Shown here piece by piece: positions 17,841 through 27,147 of a DNA stretch of 64,000 nucleotides. The notes beneath the pieces were generated by a model that was not told where the DNA came from, searched no databases, and was given only the letters and a program-made list of their open reading frames with translations. Source of the DNA: Oscillospiraceae bacterium (lineage in GTDB: Bacteria; Bacillota; Clostridia; Oscillospirales; Oscillospiraceae); contig SVMF01000010.1 in the NCBI GenBank assembly GCA_015067565.1, forward strand, positions 31,870 through 95,869. Direction: 5' to 3'. How positions within the stretch are numbered: the stretch's first letter is position 1; every line of letters begins with the position of its first letter. The position numbers and the translations under genes are program-made.

Positions 17841-18044
17841 GGGAGGGGCATGCCCCTCCCCTACATTTGATGTTTTGACACGCTGAAACGGGCAGGTCAT
17901 TTGACCTGCCCGTTTGAAACTGTCATAAAAGCCATCTTGTAGGGTTGAGGCATGCCTCAACCGGCAACAAACAGGCCCGTATTCGCAGTAGCTTTCGGCA
18001 AAATCGTAGCGATTGCCGCCGGGCGGGGCATGCCCCGCCCCTAC
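17841..18044. repeat. Palindromic (BIME-like) repeats: half-unit and full unit 1
   Basis: 17841-17864 is a lone GGGAGGGGCATGCCCCTCCC palindrome ending in CTAC. 17939-18044 is a full 106-bp unit. It begins GTAGGGTTGAGGCATGCC, a palindrome, and ends GGCATGCCCCGCCCCTAC, also a palindrome, so both ends begin GTAGGG on opposite strands. The core holds TTCGGCAAAATCGTAGCG. Between them, at ~17885-17915, GAAACGGGCAGGTCA pairs with TGACCTGCCCGTTT. No gene. Confidence 0.75.
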
Positions 18045-18074
18045 AGTTTTGCGGTCTGTTATTGTATAGCCCCG

Positions 18075-18179
18075 GTAGGGTTGAGGCATGCCTCAACCGT
18101 CAGAAAGGGATCCGCATTCGCAGCGGCTTCCGACAAAATCTTATCGGTTGCAGGCGGGCGGGTCATGACCCACCCCTAC
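18075..18179. repeat. Palindromic (BIME-like) repeat, full unit 2
   Basis: A 105-bp unit with the same plan as 17939-18044 and the same orientation, 30 bp away. The core has diverged (CTTCCGACAAAATCTTATCG) and the right palindrome reads GGGTCATGACCC, a paired change that keeps it palindromic. Two more units, in the other orientation, lie at 44728-44969. The rest of 18180-18264 is AT-rich and shows no gene. Confidence 0.75.
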
Positions 18180-18264
18180 AGTGTAAAACAATAAGCTTAC
18201 CGACAAATTGGAGTTTGTCAATTATTTTTATTAGGTAATCGTATGACCTTTGATGGTATGATGA

Positions 18265-19032
18265 TCATCCCAATGCGACATCGAGGCACATCATCAGGGA
18301 AAACCCAATGGCAAAGGTGATCGTGCCGAGGTTGGAGTGCTCGCCCTGCGCACTTTCGGGGATCAGCTCCTCAACCACGACATAGATCATCGCACCTGCG
18401 GCAAAGGCCAGCAGATACGGCAAAACCGGCACAATGAGCTGTGAGGCGAGGATCGTCAGAACAGCCGCCAGCGGCTCGACAGCGCCGGAGAGGAAGCCGA
18501 GCAGGAAGGATTTTCCTTTGCTCATGCCTTCGGCCTTCAGCGGCATGGAGATGATCGCCCCTTCGGGGAAATTCTGGATGGCAATGCCGAGCGAAAGCGC
18601 CAGTGCACCTGCCATGGAAAGCTCGCTGCGGCCACTTGCAAGTCCTGCGTAGACTACACCGACGGCCATGCCCTCGGGGATGTTGTGAAGCGCGACGGAC
18701 AGAACCAGCATTGTGCTCTTGCCGAGCTTACAGCGCAGACCCTCGCACGCACCGTCGGCGTGCTGGTGCGGAATGAGGCGATCAAGGGCGAGCAAAAAGG
18801 CGATGCCCGACAAAAATCCGACGACCGCCGGCACAAATGCCAGCTTTCCCATATCGCTTGCGTAATTCATGGCCGGGATCAGAAGACTCCACACGGAAGC
18901 GGCCACCATCACACCTCCGGCAAAACCGGTCAGTCCTCTGCGCAGACGGTGGGAGATATTATTTTTCATGAACAGCACACAGCCGGCACCAAGGGTGGTG
19001 CCCAAAAGTGGCAGCAAAAGACCAAGCAACAT
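18265..19032 (-). CDS. ZIP-family divalent metal transporter
   Basis: 255 residues with about eight hydrophobic helices. The ZIP metal-site motifs are present in order: HNIPEGMAVG in the fourth helix and QNFPEGAI in the fifth. A His-containing loop (PHQHADG) lies at residues ~88-94. It imports zinc or related divalent metals, like ZupT; the exact metal cannot be told. It is the gene after trxB in the same direction, with a 12-nt gap (ribosome site AAGGAGG). Confidence 0.9.
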   Translation of the reverse strand: MLLGLLLPLLGTTLGAGCVLFMKNNISHRLRRGLTGFAGGVMVAASVWSLLIPAMNYASDMGKLAFVPAVVGFLSGIAFLLALDRLIPHQHADGACEGLRCKLGKSTMLVLSVALHNIPEGMAVGVVYAGLASGRSELSMAGALALSLGIAIQNFPEGAIISMPLKAEGMSKGKSFLLGFLSGAVEPLAAVLTILASQLIVPVLPYLLAFAAGAMIYVVVEELIPESAQGEHSNLGTITFAIGFSLMMCLDVALG

Positions 19033-19044
19033 AAAAAAGCCTCC

Positions 19045-19944
19045 TTATTTGGATAAATAAGCTTCGGCCTGCGAGGCGGCAACTGCACCGTCGGCGCAGG
19101 CGGTGATGACCTGCCGCAGCGACTTTGTGCGGACATCTCCTGCGGCAAAGACACCGGGAAGATTGGTTTTTGTCGATTCGTCTGCGACGATATAGCCCGA
19201 AGCGTCGAGCGTCAGCTCGGAAAACAGCTCCGTGTTCGGCTTCTGGCCGACGCAGACGAATACACCGTCGCAGGCGATGTCCTGCGGCGTTTCGTTTTGG
19301 ACGATGCGCACGCCGTTCACTCTGGTTTCGTGCAGGAATTCTTTGACCTGGACTCCGAGCACCAGGCGGACATTGCTCAGCTGTCTGAGCTGATCCTGCT
19401 CGGTCTTGCCGGCACGAAGACTCTCACGGCGGTGCACCAAAATGACCTCCTTGCACATTCTGGAAAGGTACTTGGCAGCACCGACGGCCGTGTTGCCGCC
19501 ACCGATGACGACGACGGTCTTGTTGCGATAGAACATACCGTCGCAGGTGGCACAGTAGTGTACGCCCCGCCCGATCAGGGCTTCCTCCTCGGCAAGGCCG
19601 AGGTGCTTGTGATCGGCACCGGTAGCGATGATCACGCTGCGCGCGTGGTAGATGCCGCTGTCGGTGGTGACGGTTTTGTCCTCACCGCCCAGACGGACGG
19701 CGAGAATTTCGGAGAAAATGGTCTTTGCGCCGGCAAGCTCGGCGCCTTTTTTCATCTCCTGCCCGAGGGTGTAGCCGTCGATGCCGTCGGGGTAGGCAGG
19801 GTAGTTATCGATGCGGTCGGTCAGGACCATCTGGCCACCGATGGTGAGTTTCTCGATGACAGCGGTGGTCAGACCGGAACGGGCGGCATAGAGGGCAGCG
19901 GTGTAGCCGGCGGGCCCTCCGCCCAGAATTAAGACATCATACAT
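19045..19944 (-). CDS. trxB: Thioredoxin reductase
   Basis: 299 residues. The FAD-binding GGGPAGYTAALYAARSG is at the N-terminus, the redox-active CATC in the middle (HYCATCDG), the NADPH-binding GGGNTAVGAA after it, and the late GVFAAGDVR motif near the end. Start ATG 19944 has GAGGAGAA upstream; the frame stays open further but without a ribosome site. It reduces thioredoxin with NADPH in the cytosol. Confidence 0.93.
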   Translation of the reverse strand: MYDVLILGGGPAGYTAALYAARSGLTTAVIEKLTIGGQMVLTDRIDNYPAYPDGIDGYTLGQEMKKGAELAGAKTIFSEILAVRLGGEDKTVTTDSGIYHARSVIIATGADHKHLGLAEEEALIGRGVHYCATCDGMFYRNKTVVVIGGGNTAVGAAKYLSRMCKEVILVHRRESLRAGKTEQDQLRQLSNVRLVLGVQVKEFLHETRVNGVRIVQNETPQDIACDGVFVCVGQKPNTELFSELTLDASGYIVADESTKTNLPGVFAAGDVRTKSLRQVITACADGAVAASQAEAYLSK

Positions 19945-20001
19945 GATGATTCTCCTCTCGTGTAAACAAAGTGGGTTGTTATGACGTGCCTGCAACAAGC
20001 C

Positions 20002-20538
20002 TCAGCGGATCTTGATGAGCTTTTCCTCTTTGAGCGTGGCGATCAGCAGCGGCACGATGATCAGCTGCAGAACGATGGCAGGCAGGGTTGTGACAAAATA
20101 AGCCGTGACGACCTGCGAGAAGGAAAAGGCCTGTACTCCGAACATACCAAGCAGATAGAAGGCAGCCTTGCTCAGAGCACCGATCAAACGGCCGAAGAAC
20201 ATGGTCGGAAACAGCGTAAGATAGACCTTGAGCACGAGGCTCTTGACCTTGATGCGGCGGAAGAGATAGCCGCCGAGCATTCCGTAGGCGATCAGCTCGG
20301 GCAGCATGGTCGGCAGCAAATAGGTAGACGGCATCCCTGTCAGAAGGGTTGAAAGCATCGGACCGATCACGCTGCAGGCAAGGCCGTGAATCGGGCCACA
20401 GATGATGCCGCAGACCAAAATCGGCAGATGCAGGGGTGAGAGGGCAGGTCCAAGGCCGAACGGATGCAGCGCTGCGGGGATCACATAGCACATAGCGATG
20501 CAGATGGCACAAATGCAAAGTTTTTTTGTAGTGGACAT
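20002..20538 (-). CDS. ECF transporter S component (substrate-specificity subunit)
   Basis: 178 residues with five or six hydrophobic helices and a short basic C-terminus. The N-terminal LCICAICIAMCYVIPAALH and the PLHLPILVCGIICGP segment are typical of ECF S components. Start ATG 20538 has GGAGG 7 nt upstream. No EcfA or EcfT gene is adjacent, so it probably shares a group II energy module from elsewhere. The vitamin or other substrate cannot be told. Confidence 0.83.
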   Translation of the reverse strand: MSTTKKLCICAICIAMCYVIPAALHPFGLGPALSPLHLPILVCGIICGPIHGLACSVIGPMLSTLLTGMPSTYLLPTMLPELIAYGMLGGYLFRRIKVKSLVLKVYLTLFPTMFFGRLIGALSKAAFYLLGMFGVQAFSFSQVVTAYFVTTLPAIVLQLIIVPLLIATLKEEKLIKIR

Positions 20539-20653
20539 ATACAATCCTCCTTTTTTACACATATTATACAAAACTTTGCATGGCAACGCAAGCGAAAAAA
20601 TATTGCGTTTTCTCTGGCACTATGGTATACTTTAGTCAAGGAGGTTGATGCTT

Positions 20654-21097
20654 ATGCAATGGTTTTGGTTAGCTGCACTGGTTTTATTCATCATCATAGA
20701 AGCCGCAACCAGTGCGCTGGTCTCTTTGTGGTTCATCGGTGGCTCGTTGGTGTCACTTTTGGCGACCATTTTGGGCGCACCGATTTGGGCGCAGGTCAGC
20801 TTGTTTATCGTGGTCAGCGTTGCACTTTTGTTTGCGCTGCGGCCGCTGATGAAAAAGTATGTCACGCCACGCAAGATCGTGACGAATGCCCGTGCCAACA
20901 TCGGCAAGACTGCCATCGTGACCGAGACGATCGACAACCTGCACGGCACCGGCGCGGTGAAGCTGGCAGGTGTTCTGTGGTCGGCCCGCAGCAGCCGTGA
21001 GGATGTCTGCATTGAGGAGGGCACGCTCGTGTGCGTGACCGACATCGAGGGCGCAAAGCTTTGCGTCGAAGTAAAACATCAGGAGGTTCCGGTATGA
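20654..21097 (+). CDS. NfeD-family membrane protein
   Basis: 147 residues. Two or three membrane helices in the first ~70 residues are followed by a soluble OB-fold domain (GKTAIVTETIDNLHGTGAVKL, with RSSRE and EGTLV), the NfeD C-terminal type. ATG 20654 was chosen for its distance from AAGGAGG (20638-20644). Its stop overlaps the next ATG (ATGA). NfeD proteins are usually paired with SPFH proteins in membrane microdomains, as here. Confidence 0.88.
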   Translation: MQWFWLAALVLFIIIEAATSALVSLWFIGGSLVSLLATILGAPIWAQVSLFIVVSVALLFALRPLMKKYVTPRKIVTNARANIGKTAIVTETIDNLHGTGAVKLAGVLWSARSSREDVCIEEGTLVCVTDIEGAKLCVEVKHQEVPV

Positions 21098-22014
21098 TCT
21101 TTTCCACAACCCCGGCAGATCCCGCCGTCATCGTCGTGATCGCCGTCATCGCAATTCTGTTCATCATCATTATCAAGTCTATTTTCATCGTCAAGCAGTC
21201 CAATGCTTATGTGATCGAGCGCATGGGCGCCTTTTCGGCTGTCTGGGAGGTTGGTCTGCACTTCAAGATTCCCTTCATTGAGCGTGTGGCCAAGCGCGTG
21301 AGCCTGAAGGAGCAGGTTCTGGACTACCCGCCCCAGCCCGTCATCACCAAGGACAATGTTACCATGCAGATCGACACGGTCGTGTATTTTTCCATCACCG
21401 ATCCGAAGCTCTATACCTATGGTGTCGAGCGTCCGATGCTGGCCATGGAGACCCTGACGGCTACGACCCTGCGTAATATCATCGGCGATCTGGAGCTCGA
21501 TCAGACCCTGACCAGCCGTGATGTCATCAATACAAAGATGCGCTCCATCCTCGATGAGGCGACCGACCCTTGGGGCATCAAGGTCACCCGTGTCGAGCTG
21601 AAGAACATCCTGCCGCCGCAGGATATCCAGTCGTCGATGGAGAAGCAGATGAAGGCCGAGCGTGACCGCCGTCAGGCGATCCTGCAGGCCGAAGGCACGA
21701 AGCATTCGCAGATCCTTGTGGCAGAGGGTGAAAAGGAATCGGCCATTTTGCGTGCCGATGCCGAAAAGCAGGCTGCCATCCTGCGTGCGCAGGGTCAGGC
21801 GGAGGCCATTTTGGCCGTGCAGAAGGCAACGGCGGAGTCTATGCGCCTTCTCAATGAGGCTTGCCCGAACGATCAGGTCATCAAGCTCAAGGCACTCGAG
21901 GCCATGCAGAAGATCGCCGACGGTCAGGCAACGAAGATCATCATCCCCTCGGAGCTGCAGGGTCTTGCAGGACTGGCCACCGGCCTGGTTGAGTCGGTCA
22001 AGGAGGTAAAATAA
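21094..22014 (+). CDS. SPFH-domain (stomatin/QmcA-like) membrane protein
   Basis: 306 residues. One N-terminal membrane helix (~13-30) is followed by an SPFH/band-7 domain (VIERMGAFSAVWEVGLHFKIPF, TDPKLYTYGVERP, LRNIIGDLELDQTLTSRD). A helical, Ala/Glu-rich oligomerisation region (EKESAILRADAEKQAAIL) completes it. Start ATG 21094 overlaps the NfeD stop, with AGGAGG upstream. This NfeD-SPFH pair probably forms ring-like membrane microdomain scaffolds. Confidence 0.92.
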   Translation: MIFSTTPADPAVIVVIAVIAILFIIIIKSIFIVKQSNAYVIERMGAFSAVWEVGLHFKIPFIERVAKRVSLKEQVLDYPPQPVITKDNVTMQIDTVVYFSITDPKLYTYGVERPMLAMETLTATTLRNIIGDLELDQTLTSRDVINTKMRSILDEATDPWGIKVTRVELKNILPPQDIQSSMEKQMKAERDRRQAILQAEGTKHSQILVAEGEKESAILRADAEKQAAILRAQGQAEAILAVQKATAESMRLLNEACPNDQVIKLKALEAMQKIADGQATKIIIPSELQGLAGLATGLVESVKEVK

Positions 22015-22015
22015 C

Positions 22016-22990
22016 ATGAGCTATTGTGGCAGAGATTGCAATGCCTGCGCCAATGCTGCGTGCGCAGGCTGTCAAAAGGGCCCGGGCCATCGTCTGGGCG
22101 ATTGTCAGATTGCAAAATGCTGCCACAATCGCATGATTGGCGGCTGCAATTTCTGCGGCGCCAACCCGTGTTTGCGACACGAGCAGCGCCGTGACCCGTC
22201 CACGCCCGACCCTACGAAGGCCAAATTCATGCGGTTGTCCAAGCAGCTGATGGTTCTGTTTTGGCTCCATATAGCAGGTGAAATCATCGCCATTTTGAAT
22301 AACGACTGGCTGCCGGAGCTGATTGGCAAGATCCTTTCGCTTCTGTCATTTGCTGTGAGTGTTACGCTCATCGTGTTCTTCTTCCTGCTTGGGAAAAGCA
22401 ACACGAAATTCCGCATGGCGGGGATTTTGTACATATGCATAAATGCCATCGCTTTGATTGCGATTCTCCTGCTGTCGCAGATGAACCCTTACGACGACGG
22501 GTTGTATTCGGCGCTCTCCTTGATAAATTACATCGTCTTGTTTTTGCTGGCCGTTCTTACGCTGCTGGCTGTTGCGCAGTGCATTGAGATCAAGGCCCAT
22601 GTCGAAATGCTGCACCGTGTAGACGGATATATGGCAGACAAATGGGAGGGGCTGTATAAGCGATATTTAATCTGTTACATCGGTGGTACAGCAAGCATTG
22701 TGATTCTTACGATGCTTTGGCTGTCGACGCTTGTGGAGATCGTATTGTTCGGCGTGATGATTTTTGGCATTGTGAATCAAATCACATATCTGGTCTATTT
22801 GCACCAGACGGCAAAGTGCTTTGACAAGGCTTCAAAGTATCGGCGCTTCCACAACCCGAACACGGGATTTGGCCACATGAACCGCAACGAACGCGGCGAG
22901 TTTGTCGAGCAGCCGCTCGATACCGTGAAGGCAGACCGCCCGCAGACAGACAACATGGGCGGCTATCACAGTATAAGCAAGATCAGATGA
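22016..22990 (+). CDS. Cys-rich N-terminal domain with multi-helix membrane region, function unknown
   Basis: 324 residues. The first ~60 hold about eleven cysteines in repeated CxxC-like spacing (YCGRDCNACANAACAGCQKG, then CNFCGANPC), resembling the DUF3795-type zinc or Fe-S domain. Five or six hydrophobic helices follow (~77-260), then a polar tail. ATG 22016 starts one nt after the SPFH stop, so it forms an operon with the NfeD/SPFH genes. A strong terminator follows. I do not recognise the full-length family. Confidence 0.75.
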   Translation: MSYCGRDCNACANAACAGCQKGPGHRLGDCQIAKCCHNRMIGGCNFCGANPCLRHEQRRDPSTPDPTKAKFMRLSKQLMVLFWLHIAGEIIAILNNDWLPELIGKILSLLSFAVSVTLIVFFFLLGKSNTKFRMAGILYICINAIALIAILLLSQMNPYDDGLYSALSLINYIVLFLLAVLTLLAVAQCIEIKAHVEMLHRVDGYMADKWEGLYKRYLICYIGGTASIVILTMLWLSTLVEIVLFGVMIFGIVNQITYLVYLHQTAKCFDKASKYRRFHNPNTGFGHMNRNERGEFVEQPLDTVKADRPQTDNMGGYHSISKIR

Positions 22991-23006
22991 GCAAAATCAG
23001 AATCCG

Positions 23007-23043
23007 TCGCACCCTCTGCCATGGCAGAGGGTGCGATTTTTTT
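23007..23043 (+). terminator. Rho-independent terminator of the NfeD-SPFH operon
   Basis: A 14-bp stem (TCGCACCCTCTGCC / GGCAGAGGGTGCGA) with a 2-nt loop, followed by seven T. Confidence 0.93.
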
Positions 23044-23140
23044 GCGATGTGAACCGCAGCCCAAATTCCAATTTGTCGGTGCGTTGCTCCCGTCATTGTA
23101 GGGTCACGGCAGTTTTTTAAGGAAATTACTACTATACAAG

Positions 23141-23646
23141 TCGGAAGTTTGCTCCACTGCGTGGGGCGTACCTTTCTTGCTCCTGCAAGAAAGGTACCAA
23201 AGAACAGGCATGGGGAGGCGCTGGAGCCTGCGGCTATTCAACTTTTCATGTTTTGTTACTGCCTACCCCGCCGCAGAGCCGCCCTCCCCATGACCCCTCC
23301 AGGCACGCTGCGCGTCGTCGTGACCGCGTTGTGGTCGTTTTTATCGAGGGCAACCGGAGCGACCAATTGGAATTGGTCAATTATTTTCATAAAGTTTGAT
23401 AAATTTTTTCTTGCAAAGGCGGCAAGAATTCCGCATCACGAAACCAATCACCACAGGGGAACGATCCGCGTCAGCGTGCCGGGAGAGCGTCAAGAGAGAG
23501 GGCGGCTTGAAAACCGAGCTTGGCAGTAACGATTCGTTCAATGCAACGATAGGTTTTCTACAGCGCCTCTCTCTTGTCGTGTTCTTTGGTGACTTTCTTG
23601 GCCGAAACAAGAAAGTCACGCCCCACGCAGTGGAGCAAAGTACCGA
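23141..23646. repeat. ~506-bp element bounded by long inverted repeats that each contain a hairpin
   Basis: The left arm (23141-23225) runs TCGGAAGTTTGCTCC, ACTGCGTGGGGCG, a hairpin GTACCTTTCTTG / CAAGAAAGGTAC, CCAAAGAACA, then GGAGGCGCT. The right arm (23565-23646) is its reverse complement in layout, with hairpin GTGACTTTCTTG / CAAGAAAGTCAC. The hairpin stems differ by paired (compensatory) changes. The centre has low-complexity AT and no convincing gene. It occupies most of the gene-free stretch 22991-23837. Confidence 0.75.
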
Positions 23647-23700
23647 TGTCCATCGCACCACGACACCTTGTGCTTGCACCCGTAAAGCGCAGGCCACAGC

Positions 23701-23726
23701 CACGTCGCTTCGCTCCTCGCAATGAC
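23701..23726 (-). repeat. Half copy of the GTCATTGCGAG interspersed palindrome
   Basis: Minus strand reads GTCATTGCGAGGAGCGAAGC then GACGTG, matching the end of the 17691-17813 element. Confidence 0.65.
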
Positions 23727-23792
23727 ATAACTGTCGACTTCTTATTGAAAATTAGTAGCAGATAAGGAATGGATGAATTCCGGCCGGCTGTC

Positions 23793-23830
23793 AAAAAAAT
23801 ACCGTCCCGAGGGATACCACTCGGGACGGT
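23793..23830 (-). terminator. Rho-independent terminator after the repeat-rich membrane protein
   Basis: On the minus strand, the stem ACCGTCCCGAG / CTCGGGACGGT with an 8-nt loop is followed by a run of seven T. Confidence 0.9.
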
Positions 23831-23837
23831 TCCTATT

Positions 23838-25124
<1,287 letters not shown>

Positions 25125-25136
25125 TCAAAATCGGGA

Positions 25137-27086
25137 TCAGACCAGTCTTGCACCTGCGGGGACGGAGTCGTCGAGCATGACGACCTGCAGCTTCTCGCCG
25201 CGTTCGGCCGACAGGATCATGCCGCACGATTCCTGACCCATCATCTTTCTGGGCGGCAGGTTGGTCACCGCAACGAGGGTCTTGCCGATCAGCTCCTCAG
25301 GCTTGTAATACTTGGCGATGCCCGACAGAATCTGACGGGGCGTGCCGCTGCCGTCATCCAGGGTGAACTTCAGCAGCTTTTCAGACTTCTTGACATTTTC
25401 GCACGTCAGAACCTTAACGACGGTCATCTCAACCTTGCAGAAATCGTCGAAGCAGATGGGGGGCAGGGGTTCGGGCAGGGGGTCTGCCTCGGGCTCAGCC
25501 GGCTTCGCATTGAGCTTTTCCAGCTCCTCGAGCTCCTTGGCAGCGTCGATTCTGGGGAACAGAGCGTTGCCTGCGACAACGGTGGTGTCGGCCTTCAGGC
25601 CGCCGTAGACGCAAAGGCTGTCCCAATCGGTGCGCTCTGCGCCGATACGGCGCATGATTTCCTCACTGGTGGCGGGCATGAACGGCTGCAGCAGGCCGGC
25701 GCAGATGCGTACGGTCTCGAGCAGATTGTACATGACCCTTGCCAGACGCGGACGGTTATTTTCGTCCTTTGCAAGAACCCACGGAGCGTTTTCATCAATG
25801 TACTTGTTGGCGCGGGAGATCACGCTGAAAATTTCGCCCAGAGCGTTTTGGAAGGCATAGCTTTCCATCTGCGTTTCGTACCTTGCGTGCAGCTCGGAGG
25901 CCATCGTAGTCAGCTCGGCATCCTTCTCGGCATCTTCCAGCTGCGCAAGGGGCAGCGTACCGCCGAAATACTTCTGCACCATCGCAACGGTACGGGAAAC
26001 GAGGTTGCCCAGATCGTTTGCAAGGTCGGTGTTGATGCAGGAGATGAGCAGCTCGTTGGAGAAATTGCCGTCAGAGCCGAAGGGGAAGGAACGCAGCAGG
26101 AAGAAACGCAGCGCATCGACACCGTAACGGTCGGCCAGAACCTGCGGATCGACCACATTGCCCTTGGACTTGGACATCTTGCCACCGTCGAGCAGCAGCC
26201 AGCCGTGGCCGTAAACCTTCTTCGGCAGCGGCATTTCCATGCTCATGAGCATGGCCGGCCAGATGATCGAATGGAAACGGACGATTTCCTTACCGACAAA
26301 GTGCACATCGGCAGGCCACCAATCCTTGTAATCGTCGTACTTATCGTTCATAAAGCCGAGGGCGGTGGTGTAGTTGAACAGCGCATCGACCCAGACATAG
26401 ACGACATGACCCGGGTCAAAGTCCACGGGGACGCCCCAGGTGAAGCTGGTTCTGGAAACGCAGAGGTCCTCCAGGCCGGCATCGATGAAGTTGTTGACCA
26501 TTTCGTGCACACGGCTCTTAGGCTCAAGGAAATCGGTGTTGGTCAAAAGGTCACGCACAGGCTGTGCATACTTCGAGAGCTTGAAGAAATAGGCTTCTTC
26601 CTCAGCAGGCTGGCAGTCGCGGCCGCAGTCGGGGCACTTTCCGTCCTTGAGCTGGCTCTCGGTCCAGAAGGATTCACACGGTGTGCAGTACATACCGGTG
26701 TACTTGCCCTTGTAGATGTCGCCCTTGTCGTACATCTTCTTAAAAATCTTCTGTACGGCGGCAACGTGGTAGTCGTCGGTGGTGCGGATGAAGCGATCGT
26801 AGGAGATGTTCATCAGCTTCCACAGGTCCAAAACGCCCTTTTCGCCCGTGACGATGTTGTCGACGAACTGCTGCGGAGTGATGCCTGCGGACTTGGCACG
26901 GGTTTCGATTTTCTGTCCGTGCTCGTCGGTACCCGTCAGGAACATGACATCGTAGCCGCGCAGACGCTTGTAGCGCGCCATCGCATCGGTCGCTACGGTG
27001 CAGTAGGTGTGGCCGATGTGGAGCTTATCGGACGGATAGTAGATCGGAGTGGTGATATAAAATTTCTTTTTGCAGGAGTCGCACAT
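25137..27086 (-). CDS. metG: Methionyl-tRNA synthetase with C-terminal tRNA-binding domain
   Basis: 649 residues. The HIGH motif (KLHIGHTY), a zinc-knuckle region (CTPCESFW, CPDCGRDC), and KMSKS (GGKMSKSKGNV) are all present. The last ~105 residues are a TRBD/EMAPII-like OB fold (FCKVEMTVVKVLTCENV, LPPRKMMGQESCGMIL). Start ATG 27086 (MCDSCKKKF) has GAGGGA upstream; the longer open frame lacks a ribosome site. It lies 61 nt after the flavodiiron gene and probably shares its transcript. Confidence 0.95.
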   Translation of the reverse strand: MCDSCKKKFYITTPIYYPSDKLHIGHTYCTVATDAMARYKRLRGYDVMFLTGTDEHGQKIETRAKSAGITPQQFVDNIVTGEKGVLDLWKLMNISYDRFIRTTDDYHVAAVQKIFKKMYDKGDIYKGKYTGMYCTPCESFWTESQLKDGKCPDCGRDCQPAEEEAYFFKLSKYAQPVRDLLTNTDFLEPKSRVHEMVNNFIDAGLEDLCVSRTSFTWGVPVDFDPGHVVYVWVDALFNYTTALGFMNDKYDDYKDWWPADVHFVGKEIVRFHSIIWPAMLMSMEMPLPKKVYGHGWLLLDGGKMSKSKGNVVDPQVLADRYGVDALRFFLLRSFPFGSDGNFSNELLISCINTDLANDLGNLVSRTVAMVQKYFGGTLPLAQLEDAEKDAELTTMASELHARYETQMESYAFQNALGEIFSVISRANKYIDENAPWVLAKDENNRPRLARVMYNLLETVRICAGLLQPFMPATSEEIMRRIGAERTDWDSLCVYGGLKADTTVVAGNALFPRIDAAKELEELEKLNAKPAEPEADPLPEPLPPICFDDFCKVEMTVVKVLTCENVKKSEKLLKFTLDDGSGTPRQILSGIAKYYKPEELIGKTLVAVTNLPPRKMMGQESCGMILSAERGEKLQVVMLDDSVPAGARLV

Positions 27087-27147
27087 GGTAAATCCCTCAT
27101 TTCTGAAGATAGTATTGTAATCGGTTGTCGGTATGGGCAACGGCAGA

